Assembly: GCA_947467345.1 (NCBI GenBank)
Contig: CANIHD010000016.1
Location: forward strand, 1 to 64,000
Source of the DNA: Alphaproteobacteria bacterium
GTDB taxonomy: Bacteria > Pseudomonadota > Alphaproteobacteria > Micropepsales > Micropepsaceae
Direction of reading: 5' to 3'
DNA: 64,000 nucleotides
Shown: positions 1 to 6,892 of the stretch, in pieces
Layout of the letters: the number at the start of each line of letters is the position of its first letter
How positions within the stretch are numbered: the stretch's first letter is position 1
Made by a program: the position numbers and the translations under genes
Notes under the pieces: model-generated
Told to the model about the DNA's origin: nothing
Seen by the model: only the letters and a program-made list of their open reading frames with translations
Database searches by the model: none

Positions 1-162
1 CAACCGAGCCGGGCTATCTGGCGGGCGCTATAGAAGCGTCAAGGCAAGCTGCCGTAGCTTCCCAAATATCTCTTCAGCGTTATGCCGTTTTCTAGCCATT
101 CCTCTTCTCCTCCGTGGTCAAACCCATAATTCAGGTCGGACCACTTCAAGGGGGGCGGCCAA

Positions 163-217
163 GACTCTGCGGACTCCGCTGGCGGCCATTCGCGCCGGGC
201 GAATCCCTGCCTAGCCG
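163..217. repeat. 55-base direct repeat, copy A
   Basis: This stretch matches 2067-2121 at 49 of 55 positions in the same orientation. The core starts GACTCT(G/A)CGGACTCCGCTGG and ends CCCTGCCTAGCCG. The pair brackets the AT-richer segment between them, so it could be the scar of an insertion or two copies of an interspersed structured repeat. Bases 1-162 upstream hold nothing I can call a gene. Confidence 0.7.
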
Positions 218-249
218 TTGGCGAAAGCCCTGTTGAGCTGACGAAGGCC

Positions 250-690
250 ATGGCGGGAAGCAAGCATTCACTGGCCGAGGCCATTCAGTTGATTGCCAAA
301 TCGGGCGAGACGCCAACGGCTGCGAAATTTGAGTATGAAGATGGAGCGCTTCATCTCGCGGTTTACGCTTCTGCAAAGGGGATGAAGGTCGACGCGGAGC
401 ACAACGTTCTCAAGGAGCATAAGGGTAATCCCTTAGCCTCGGCCTGGAAACCGCAAGTCGAGATTTTCAAGGATGTGGAACATGTTTCGCGAGCTGCCGA
501 ATATCATACGCTGATGGAGCTTTCTGGCTTTTCACTGCTGGACATCGCGTCGAAGGCGCGGACAGAAGGCACCCCAGTTTGGGCAATTCCTTATGTCCTT
601 AATGGCAAGCCCTTGTTCGACGTAGGTAATCTAAAGAATGGCCAGCTGAGACACATCCGCTACGGTGCCCTTGACGGCAAGAAGAATTAG
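250..690 (+). pseudogene. PepSY-like exported protein, 5'-truncated
   Basis: The 146 residues start directly with what looks like the mature part of an exported protein (KHSLAEAIQLIAKSG, then AAKFEYEDGALHLAVY). The pattern resembles PepSY-type domains by eye, but I cannot confirm the family. There is no signal peptide, and no ribosome binding site precedes the ATG at 250. The frame stays open upstream to a stop near 111-115 without coding for a leader. The 55-base repeat lies 32 bases upstream, which suggests the original 5' end was lost at that boundary. It could still be an intact cytoplasmic protein of unknown role. Codon use is ordinary for the host, unlike the AT-richer genes that follow. 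Confidence 0.5.
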
Positions 691-857
691 AACGCGACGG
701 GCATCGATGGTTCGATCTGTATATTGCGCAGATCAGCCAGCAGCCTCGAGCTGTAGCGAAGCTTCACTATCTCCAGTACCCCCACCATTTACAAATCTTG
801 TAGAAAATTCCAAAATCATGGGGTGTTTAAAAATCATCTATTTATGGGGAGTTACCG

Positions 858-1181
858 ATGAAGAAAAGTATTTTTGTCGCCGCTGCGGTTGCTTTGCAGT
901 TTGCGGTTTGTTCAATAGCGGTTGCGCAGACGCCTCCAGCTTCCCCACTAATTGGTGCCCCTAGGGCTGCAATTAGATCAATTGTTAAAGACGCACGCAG
1001 CCAGATCAAGGCAGTCGCCGGTCCCGGCAGCGCCGCCGCTCTTTCCGCACAACAGCGTTCTGCTGTCCATGCTATTGTACAAACAGCTCGCACAAATGCT
1101 GTAGCGGCTGGCGCAACGCGCCGTCAGGTACAAGACATTCGAGCGGCTGTGAAGGCGAGACTTCGAGTGGTTCGCCGCTAA
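858..1181 (+). CDS. Small exported protein of unknown function
   Basis: The product has 107 residues. A clear Sec signal peptide (MKKSIFVAAAVALQFAVCS, cut after about residue 23, AVA-Q) is followed by an Ala/Arg-rich, probably helical mature part ending in RAAVKARLRVVRR. GGGGAG 6 bases before the ATG is a good ribosome binding site. A strong terminator follows at 1203. I do not recognise a family. The short, basic, Ala-rich mature chain suggests a periplasmic or nucleic-acid or envelope-binding peptide, but that is a guess. The upstream 170 bases are AT-rich and probably carry its promoter. Its neighbour at 1245 is also exported, and both stand out in base composition. Confidence 0.65.
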   Translation: MKKSIFVAAAVALQFAVCSIAVAQTPPASPLIGAPRAAIRSIVKDARSQIKAVAGPGSAAALSAQQRSAVHAIVQTARTNAVAAGATRRQVQDIRAAVKARLRVVRR

Positions 1182-1202
1182 AAACACAGCGTGTATTTTT
1201 GC

Positions 1203-1233
1203 GGGCAGGGCCAAAAGCTCTGCCCTTTTTTTT
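1203..1233 (+). terminator. Rho-independent terminator after the small exported gene
   Basis: GGGCAGGGC and GCTCTGCCC form a stem with a CAAAA loop, followed by eight T. It ends the 858-1181 transcript just ahead of the next start at 1245. Confidence 0.85.
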
Positions 1234-1244
1234 GGGGTTTAACC

Positions 1245-2054
1245 ATGAAAGTTTTTTTCCCAGCCATAGCGGCACTAATTTTTAGTGCCTGTGCTTCTAC
1301 TGCTGGCGCACAAGAAAACAAGTCTTCGTCAGAGAAGGATAATGGATTTACCATTTCAACTGGCTTTGACTATTCCAGCGGAAAATATGGCACACTGCAG
1401 TCAACCGATGTTCATGTCACGTTGACTGATCTCAGTTATCAAAGTGAAAACTTCCGCTTTTCTGCAACTTTACCGTATTTATATATTAAAGGACCTGCAT
1501 ACGCAGTTATTGGCAGCAACAATTTACCAGTTCTTATAAGCCCCAAGGCGGGACCTAATACAGTTAGCCGCTCAGGATTAGGTGACATTAATCTTGCCAC
1601 AACTTATTCTGTTCCCAATGAAAAACTTGGCGATTTCGACTTAGATATAATGGCGCGTGTGAAGTTGCCAACTGCGGCTATATCCAGTGGGCTTAGTACC
1701 GGTGCTGCTGATTTCGCTTTATCTACTGATCTTTCTTACAATATAGGTTCTTGGTCACCTTTTGTCAGTCTTGGTTACAATTTTTTCGGTCAGCCTACGG
1801 GCTACAGTTTGGAAAACAGCGCTTCAATATCCGCTGGAACAAGCGTACTTGTAAGCGAGAAACTTCTCGCCATTCTGTCTTACAATTACGCTGAGGCAAG
1901 CAGCTCATCGATTGCGAATTCGCATGAAATCTTTGCTTCCGCAAGTTGGCTATCTAACGATGCATTAACCCTGACCGGCTATGGTGGACTTGGACTCAGT
2001 TCTGGCGCCCCGGACATTAGTATCGGTCTTGTCGTCAGCTGGAAGATACGGTGA
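1245..2054 (+). CDS. Outer-membrane beta-barrel protein
   Basis: The ATG at 1245 is chosen because it opens a signal peptide (MKVFFPAIAALIFSACASTA, ending AGA-Q) and has GGGG 7 bases upstream. An upstream in-frame start would run through the terminator. The 269-residue product alternates short amphipathic strands (FTISTGFDYSSGKYG, VHVTLTDLSYQ, FRFSATLPYLYI) and ends in ISIGLVVSWKIR. This is typical of transporter-like barrels of the MetA-pathway/DUF3187 kind. The ending on Arg is less typical than a terminal Phe. The gene is clearly AT-richer than the chromosome, suggesting acquisition. Its substrate is unknown; it may form a pair with the small exported protein just upstream. Confidence 0.7.
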   Translation: MKVFFPAIAALIFSACASTAGAQENKSSSEKDNGFTISTGFDYSSGKYGTLQSTDVHVTLTDLSYQSENFRFSATLPYLYIKGPAYAVIGSNNLPVLISPKAGPNTVSRSGLGDINLATTYSVPNEKLGDFDLDIMARVKLPTAAISSGLSTGAADFALSTDLSYNIGSWSPFVSLGYNFFGQPTGYSLENSASISAGTSVLVSEKLLAILSYNYAEASSSSIANSHEIFASASWLSNDALTLTGYGGLGLSSGAPDISIGLVVSWKIR

Positions 2055-2060
2055 TGAGCG

Positions 2061-2153
2061 CCCACAGACTCTACGGACTCCGCTGGCGGGCATTCGCCCC
2101 GGCTGAGTCCCTGCCTAGCCGGGCGGACGTATGGGGCTGGACGAGTCTGTAGG
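2061..2153. repeat. Structured repeat, copy B of the 55-base repeat
   Basis: 2067-2121 is the second copy of the 55-base repeat at 163-217. This copy sits inside a longer imperfect palindrome: CCCACAGACTC at 2061-2071 pairs with GAGTCTGTAGG at 2143-2153. Internally, CCCGGCT pairs with TAGCCGGG and GGACTC pairs with GAGTCC. Several differences from copy A fall in stems, which hints at a selected structure or at transposon-end hairpins. Confidence 0.6.
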
Positions 2154-2158
2154 AGGCG

Positions 2159-3019
2159 CTAACGGGGTCGCATGCCGCGAAGACGCTGGATGGACCAATC
2201 CTGAAAATGGGCAAGCGGCCCTAGCCGAGCCTCCAGCCATGATTTCGGATCAGGAACGATTTCCAGATCGGCAAAGCCTTCGGCTTTGTGCTGCTTAGGA
2301 CCGGCTTTTTTATAAATGAAGCGAACAAGTGGTGATTTCCCTATAGGTATATCTAATAGGGGAATCGCCACCTGATCGGCTGATTTGCGCTGATATGACC
2401 GCGCTGAATCTTTGTCCTGCCAAAGCTCGGGTGCCGCCGCCGTCGCATCGGTCGGGCTTCGTAGCGCAATCCCTGTCTCTGAAAGCGCCAAATCGCACCA
2501 ATTAGGGTTTAGCTCGTCCCAGCCGACCGCCTCGGTCGGAATCCCTAATGGCAGGCCGCCCAAAACCAAGATTTCAAGCGGGTCGCGAGCCGTCCGATTA
2601 GCGCCCCGGCCTCGGCCTATGGCTTGGAGAACTTCGCCTTCCGCAATGGCCCGGCGGACCCGCTCGGCGATGGGGTCCGGGTGGAAGACTGCCTCGATTA
2701 GCTGGCCCCCGGCGATCCCGTCACGTTGGCTAAACCAACCGGGCAGCCGCTCGACCGCTCGGCCAGTCAGGGCTTCGGCAAGGCGCTCAACGTCCACCGG
2801 GCTGGGCATGGTCCTGCCTGCAAAATCGCGCCCAATAATGACCCCACCCCCAAAGCGCTTTACATCGTTGAACTCGCTGCAAACAATTCGAATTTGTGCA
2901 GTTGCGTTTCGCGTCCAATCGTGACACCACAAAATCAGCCATTTCGAAATAGCTGCAATGTGTTGCACGCTATAAAAGGTGGGGGCATTATTGGGCGCGA
3001 TTTTACACCACAGGAACAC
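2159..3019 (-). pseudogene. Helicase-like mobile-element protein, C-terminal fragment
   Basis: From about residue 70 the translation resembles the C-terminal part of large helicase/primase-like proteins found on rhizobial plasmids and islands (recalled, not searched). The key stretch is VLQAIGRGRGANRTA, like helicase motif VI, followed by DPLEILVLGGLPLGIPTEAV. The N-terminal two thirds, with the Walker motifs, are missing. The first 60-70 residues of the frame (MFLWCKIAPNNAPTFYS...) look non-coding and overlap the 27-base inverted repeat at 2822/2978, so the 5' end was probably replaced by rearrangement. The 3' end abuts repeat copy B. It is a remnant of a mobile element and is unlikely to be functional. 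Confidence 0.6.
2822..3004. repeat. 27-base inverted repeat, 26/27 match
   Basis: 2822-2848 and 2978-3004 are inverted copies, AAAATCGCGCCCAATAATG being the identical core, separated by 129 bases. The left arm lies within the helicase-like fragment. The right arm lies just outside recognisable homology, so the arm appears to have been duplicated in inverted orientation during the event that truncated that gene. Confidence 0.75.
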
Positions 3020-3167
3020 CAGTAGTAAGTTTTCCCGGCTTCTACTTCTACCATATAGGGCTTTTTCTGGGCTATAACCGGAGATGTCATAATTACTCCT
3101 TAATTCTTATAGATGAAGAAAAAAAACGAAAATACATTTCAGATTTCAAATCAAGGATACTCTTTCA

Positions 3168-3518
3168 ATGCCCCGTACTATCTCCCTGAAAACCATCCAG
3201 GCTCGTATCGCTGAACTTCAAAAGAAGGCTTTAGCCCTTGAGACCAAGGTGAAGCCTGGTGTCGACAAAGCCGTCGCCCTGATCAAGAAGCACAAGCTGA
3301 CACTTGCTGACCTCAAGCACGCCTTCTCAAGCAAGGCTGGTCGTCCCACCAAGGGCGCCAAGAAGTCCAAGCGGGTCAGCAAGCTCAAGGGTAAGAAAGC
3401 CTCCGTGAAGTTTAAGGACGCTGAGGGGAACAAGTGGACAGGTCGTGGACGTGCCCCACTGTGGATCGTGGCAGCTGAGAAGGCTGGTAAGAACCGTTCG
3501 TCATTCGCTGTGAAGTAA
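3168..3518 (+). CDS. H-NS family nucleoid-associated protein
   Basis: The product is 116 residues and Lys-rich. The N-terminal 50 residues form a helical, coiled-coil-like oligomerisation segment (KTIQARIAELQKKALALE). A flexible basic linker (RPTKGAKKSKRVSKLKGKK) follows, then the H-NS/HvrA-type DNA-binding hook TGRGRAPLWI at residues 91-100, with the usual FKDAEGNKW before it. Such proteins bind AT-rich DNA and silence foreign genes. An AAGGAT site precedes the ATG, a terminator follows at 3546, and the upstream 150 bases are AT-rich. Its location inside the accessory segment fits an island-borne silencer. Family assignment is firm; its targets are inferred. Confidence 0.85.
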   Translation: MPRTISLKTIQARIAELQKKALALETKVKPGVDKAVALIKKHKLTLADLKHAFSSKAGRPTKGAKKSKRVSKLKGKKASVKFKDAEGNKWTGRGRAPLWIVAAEKAGKNRSSFAVK

Positions 3519-3545
3519 GCGATCTAGCCTGTAGCTAAGAAATTC

Positions 3546-3579
3546 AAAGCCCTGACGGCTAACCCCGTTGGGGCTTTTT
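3546..3579 (+). terminator. Terminator after the H-NS-like gene
   Basis: AAAGCCC and GGGGCTTTTT form the outer stem around a short imperfect inner hairpin (ACGGCTAACCCCGT), ending in five T, 28 bases after the stop codon. Confidence 0.65.
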
Positions 3580-3593
3580 CGTAGCTGGTCCCC

Positions 3594-3657
3594 TGATCTG
3601 CCCCCTTCAGGGTCCAGACTAAAATAGTCGATGGACCACTCTGAAGGGGGCAGATCA
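3594..3657. mobile_element. 64-base inverted-repeat element, IS-end-like
   Basis: TGATCTGCCCCCTTCAG at 3594-3610 is repeated perfectly inverted at 3641-3657; GGTCC/GGACC extends the arms inward, leaving a short unique centre. Arms beginning TGA with a C-run resemble the ends of IS3-family elements (general knowledge, not a match). It may be a MITE or an IS remnant with its transposase deleted. The next bases (3663 on) are already inside a SRAP reading frame that lacks its first exon-equivalent 60 residues, so the element marks the breakpoint. Confidence 0.6.
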
Positions 3658-3662
3658 AGCTC

Positions 3663-4250
3663 CTGAACCCGCGCGCTGATGATCACATCGTTCTCTGCAC
3701 GCCGATGACGATGTTGACGGTGATCGTCTACGACCGCGACGCTCAACTCCGGCGCGTTGTGCCGATGCGCTGGGGCTTTCCGGATTGGAAGAATCCGAGG
3801 CTGCCGAAGCCGATTCACGCGCGCGCGGAAACCATCGACTCGCTTGACATGTTTCGCGATGCATTCGTCCACGGCCAGCGCGGTATCGTCGTGTTTCAGA
3901 CCTTCAACGAAGGCAAAGAGATCACGCCGAAGAAGACGGAGCAGTGGACCATCGATCCTGGCGACGGAACTCCGCGCGGTTTCGCCTTTCTCTGGCGGCG
4001 GTTTCACCCCAAGGATTTTCCGGCGCCGATGCTTGCCTGCGTCATGGTCACGGTGCCCGCGAGCCCGTTAATCGCACCGATCACCGATCGGATGCCGGCA
4101 GTCTTGGAACAGGACGATTGGGAGATCTGGCTGGGCGAGCAGGGCGCCGATCCTGCGGTGGTCAAGTCTGTTCTAAAGCCCCTGCATGATGCGCGCTGGA
4201 CTATGAAGCGCGAGCGCAAGCCTTCCGAGGCGGGCGAAGGTTTCATTTAG
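3663..4250 (+). pseudogene. SRAP (YedK/HMCES-like) protein, 5'-truncated
   Basis: SRAP proteins crosslink to abasic sites in single-stranded DNA through a cysteine at position 2. The frame here keeps the body of the fold: VVPMRWGFPDW, ARAET, FQTFNEGKE with the Glu of the active site, ACVMVTVPASPLI, and TDRMPAVLE. The N-terminal part with the catalytic Cys2 (MCGR...) is absent, because homology begins at 3663 directly after the inverted-repeat element. The first available ATGs (3699, 3705) would start mid-domain. Without Cys2 the known chemistry is impossible. The gene ends normally at 4250. I call it a remnant. Confidence 0.75.
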
Positions 4251-4272
4251 CGGGGGGCAACGCCGTCCGCCG

Positions 4273-4530
4273 TCAAATCGCGTCGAGGTCGCTGGCGATT
4301 TCCGCGAGGATTTTCACCTCATAAGGGCGGCGTTCGCCGTCCGCATCCACGATGGCGCGGGCCGCTTCGATCAACGCCACCAAACGCGCCTTGGGCTCGT
4401 TTCCCAGCCGTTGCAATGCTGGCGTGAGTTGAGCGCGCGTCGGCCGGAACTCGCGCAAATAGTCCGCCAGCGCAGAGTGCTGATCGGTGGAGAGCGTAAC
4501 GCCCGCAGAGCTAGAGGCGGGGGCCAGCAC
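4273..4530 (-). pseudogene. TerB-like protein, C-terminal fragment
   Basis: About 75 residues from VTLSTDQHSALADYLREF to AEIASDLDAI look like the end of a TerB/DUF533-type helical domain: ARLVALIEAARAIVDADGE followed by a conserved-looking Glu. Nothing of the N-terminal part is present, because upstream (above about 4505) the DNA reads as pirin on the other strand. The family call is by pattern only. It ends convergently to the SRAP remnant. Confidence 0.45.
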
Positions 4531-4849
4531 GTCGGTGCCAGGCGGCCAGCCCGAACGCGCCGCCTATGTGGCGGCGGGCGAGGTTGAGATTGCGGATCGC
4601 GTATTCACGCCGGGCCAGATGGTCGTTTTCACCGAGGGTGCGCAGCCGGTCATCAAGGCCAATCAGGCGGCAACGCTGATTATGATCGGCGGCGAGCCGG
4701 TAGGACCGCGCCACATATGGTGGAATTTCGTCTCCTCCCGGAAAGAGCGGATCGACCAGGCGGCGGACGATTGGCGGGAGGGCAGGTTCACGCTCCCGCC
4801 CGGCGACGACCAGGAAGTCATGCCGCTTTCGGAGGTACCGCGCCCCTGA
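4487..4849 (+). pseudogene. Pirin family protein, C-terminal fragment
   Basis: Recognisable sequence starts at ELEAGASTSVPGG (about 4508) and runs through ERAAYVAAGEVEIADRVF to RHIWWNFVSSRKERIDQA, the hallmark C-terminal cupin end of pirins. A full pirin is about 280-300 residues with a metal-binding N-terminal cupin; that half is missing. The fragment begins exactly where the divergent TerB-like fragment ends. The simplest reading is one deletion that removed the shared promoter region and the 5' ends of two divergent genes. Confidence 0.75.
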
Positions 4850-4969
4850 GGGCTGCCGGCCTCCTCACATTTCAGCGCGCGGGCGAGGAACAGCGGTTTT
4901 CCGGTGGTTCCGCTGCCTCTCTATGATAGTTTGGCGGAAAGATAAGAACGCTTTTCCGGGAGAAGATGC

Positions 4970-5782
4970 ATGATAAAGGCAGCTGCGGTGCTTGCTCTGG
5001 GCGCCATTCTGACCTGTTTTTCCATGGCGCATGCGGCCGACGAGCCAGCAGCGGCGGGTGGCCGGGGCGGCGGGCGTAACGCTGCGCCCCCGCCTTTGCC
5101 GCAGGCGACTCCGGGCGGCCCCGTTTATACCCCGCCAGCCAACCAGAACATTTCGGGCGTGTGGTGGATTCAGAAATACAGCCCCAAGATTGAGATCGTC
5201 GGCGGCGGCGACCTGCCGTTCACGCCCGCCGGCTTGGCGAAATATCAAGCCAATATGAAGGGGCTCAGCGACGGCACGTTGAAGGACGAAGCGCGCCGCG
5301 TCTGCGTGCCTGACGGCGTGCCGAGAATTCTCGCCAATCCTTATCCGTTCCAGATCGTACAAACGGCGGGGCAGGTCACGATCATCTATGAATTGAACCA
5401 CGTCATTCGTCCGCTGCAATTGGACAAGCCTCTGCCGCCCGCCGACGAGCTGGAAATTTTCCCGTGGTATTCCGGTCATGCCGTCGCGAAGTGGGAAGGC
5501 GATACGCTTGTCATCACCTCCGCCGGCTTCAATGAGAAGACGTTCGTCGATGCCACCGGCGCGCCGCACTCCGACCAAATGCGCGTCACCGAGCGTGTGA
5601 AGAAGATCAACGACAAGACACTGGAAGTCGTCGCGGAAGTCACCGATCCGGTGATGTACACGCGGCCGTGGCAGGCGCGTTACGTTTACGACCTGCATCC
5701 GGAGGTCAGGATTGAAGACTATAATTGCGGTGATCCGCACCGGGACATTTATCACATCCCCGGCGTGCGCCGTCCGCAGTAG
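4970..5782 (+). CDS. Exported protein, 'PHSD' paralogue 1, function unknown
   Basis: The product has 270 residues with a signal peptide (LALGAILTCFSMAHA-A) and a Gly/Pro-rich linker to about residue 60. Its core ends in a pattern shared with the next gene: GHAVAKWEGDTLVITSAGFN, then GAPHSD, VTERVKK, TLEVVAEVTDP and W-AR-VY. I recall such proteins as uncharacterised and common in Rhizomicrobium, Bradyrhizobium and Acidobacteria, often near DUF6152 genes. GGGAGAAG 4-11 bases upstream supports ATG 4970 rather than the out-of-frame ATG at 4966. It is followed after 28 bases by its paralogue, so the two are probably co-transcribed. The mature protein is predicted to be periplasmic. No catalytic signature is visible. 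Confidence 0.75.
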   Translation: MIKAAAVLALGAILTCFSMAHAADEPAAAGGRGGGRNAAPPPLPQATPGGPVYTPPANQNISGVWWIQKYSPKIEIVGGGDLPFTPAGLAKYQANMKGLSDGTLKDEARRVCVPDGVPRILANPYPFQIVQTAGQVTIIYELNHVIRPLQLDKPLPPADELEIFPWYSGHAVAKWEGDTLVITSAGFNEKTFVDATGAPHSDQMRVTERVKKINDKTLEVVAEVTDPVMYTRPWQARYVYDLHPEVRIEDYNCGDPHRDIYHIPGVRRPQ

Positions 5783-5810
5783 ACATATCGTTGTGTAGAG
5801 GAGAATGAAC

Positions 5811-6620
5811 ATGAATCGTTACGCTGCGATGGGCGCTGTTGCCGCGGGTGCATTGGCGCTCGCGCTGTCGTCCGTCCCCGGCCAAAGCCAAACTGCGGTT
5901 CCGGATTTTTCCGGCTATTGGCAGCGCGGCGGCGCGTTGCCCTCGACATTCGAGAATCCCACCAACGGCATTGCGGGCCCGGTGGTCGATCCGCAGCCGC
6001 GCGACGGCGACGGTATTCCGTGGATCGGCGATTTCACCAACCCCATTTTGAAAGCGCACGCGGCCGACGTGGTGAAGAAGCGTGGCGATTTCATCAAAGC
6101 GGGCGGTGAAGATTTGCCAGCGCATTCGCTGTGCTGGCCGTCTGGCGTCCCGCAAGTGTTGAATTTGCGCGAACCGGTTCAGTTTCTCCAGGAACCGCAT
6201 CTGGTGACCATGCTCTATCAACGCGACCATCAGGTGCGGCGTATTGTTTTGAACGGCGAGCATTCCAAAGCACCTAAGCCGAGCTGGTATGGCGAATCGG
6301 TCGGCCATTATGAAGGTGGCAATACGCTCGTGATCGACACGATCGGACAGAACAACAAAACCGACGTCGATAAATTCGGCACGCCACACAGCGACAAGAT
6401 TCATGTCGTGGAGCGCTACACGCTTTCCGATGACAAGCGCACGCTGACAGTCGAATTCCAGGTCAGCGATCCTGAGACCTTCACGACGACATGGGGCGCG
6501 AAGGCCACCTATCGCCGCGTTGCCGGGCCGGTGGAAGAGGTTGTTTGCGCCGAAAACAACAAGAACGCATCGACCGGGCTGGACTATCCGATTCCCGTTT
6601 CGGCCAAGGCGGATTTCTGA
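5811..6620 (+). CDS. Exported protein, 'PHSD' paralogue 2, function unknown
   Basis: The product has 269 residues with a signal peptide (GAVAAGALALALSSVPGQS-Q). The second half repeats the pattern of the upstream gene: VGHYEGGNTLVIDTIG, GTPHSD, VVERYTL, RTLTVEFQVSDP, and W-AK-TY. Two Met codons are possible; ATG 5811 is preferred because GAGGAG lies 7 bases before it and only 1 base before ATG 5805. A Cys near the C-terminus (EEVVCAENN) matches a Cys at a similar place in paralogue 1 (DYNCGDPH), and another pair sits near residue 105-110 (SLCWPSGVP, RVCVPDGVP), so a conserved disulfide is possible. Confidence 0.75.
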   Translation: MNRYAAMGAVAAGALALALSSVPGQSQTAVPDFSGYWQRGGALPSTFENPTNGIAGPVVDPQPRDGDGIPWIGDFTNPILKAHAADVVKKRGDFIKAGGEDLPAHSLCWPSGVPQVLNLREPVQFLQEPHLVTMLYQRDHQVRRIVLNGEHSKAPKPSWYGESVGHYEGGNTLVIDTIGQNNKTDVDKFGTPHSDKIHVVERYTLSDDKRTLTVEFQVSDPETFTTTWGAKATYRRVAGPVEEVVCAENNKNASTGLDYPIPVSAKADF

Positions 6621-6807
6621 TTTCGCGAGGCACACACAGGTCCGATTCTCTGGGACTTTGAAGGGAATAGGCCTGGGTTAACGCAAGTACAGTTGATCGG
6701 CGTCGTGAAAAGCTTTATGCGAATCCTGTCAACTGATTGAAATGATGATGTTTTCCTGTCCGCTTCACGCTTTGGCGACCTTGTCTCCAGCGTGTTGTCG
6801 GCGAATT

Positions 6808-6823
6808 GACATTATGTAATGTC
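6808..6823. promoter_or_regulatory. 16-base perfect palindrome, operator-like
   Basis: GACATTA-TG-TAATGTC lies 70 bases before the start of the Vgb-like gene. Its left arm overlaps a TTGACA hexamer (6806-6811) that could be a -35 box, although I see no good -10 at the right distance. The position fits a repressor site for the gene downstream. The 6621-6892 gap holds no gene. Confidence 0.4.
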
Positions 6824-6892
6824 TAGGGTTTCTGAGCACATCCGAAGGTATGATATTGTCCGGGTGCCAATACATAGGATTGGGAGGTCCGC

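Noticed and set aside
163..2121. The 55-base repeats as tRNA or tmRNA 3' ends (attachment sites)
   Set aside because: GGCGAATCC looks a little like a T-loop, but no acceptor or anticodon stem can be built and no integrase is nearby.
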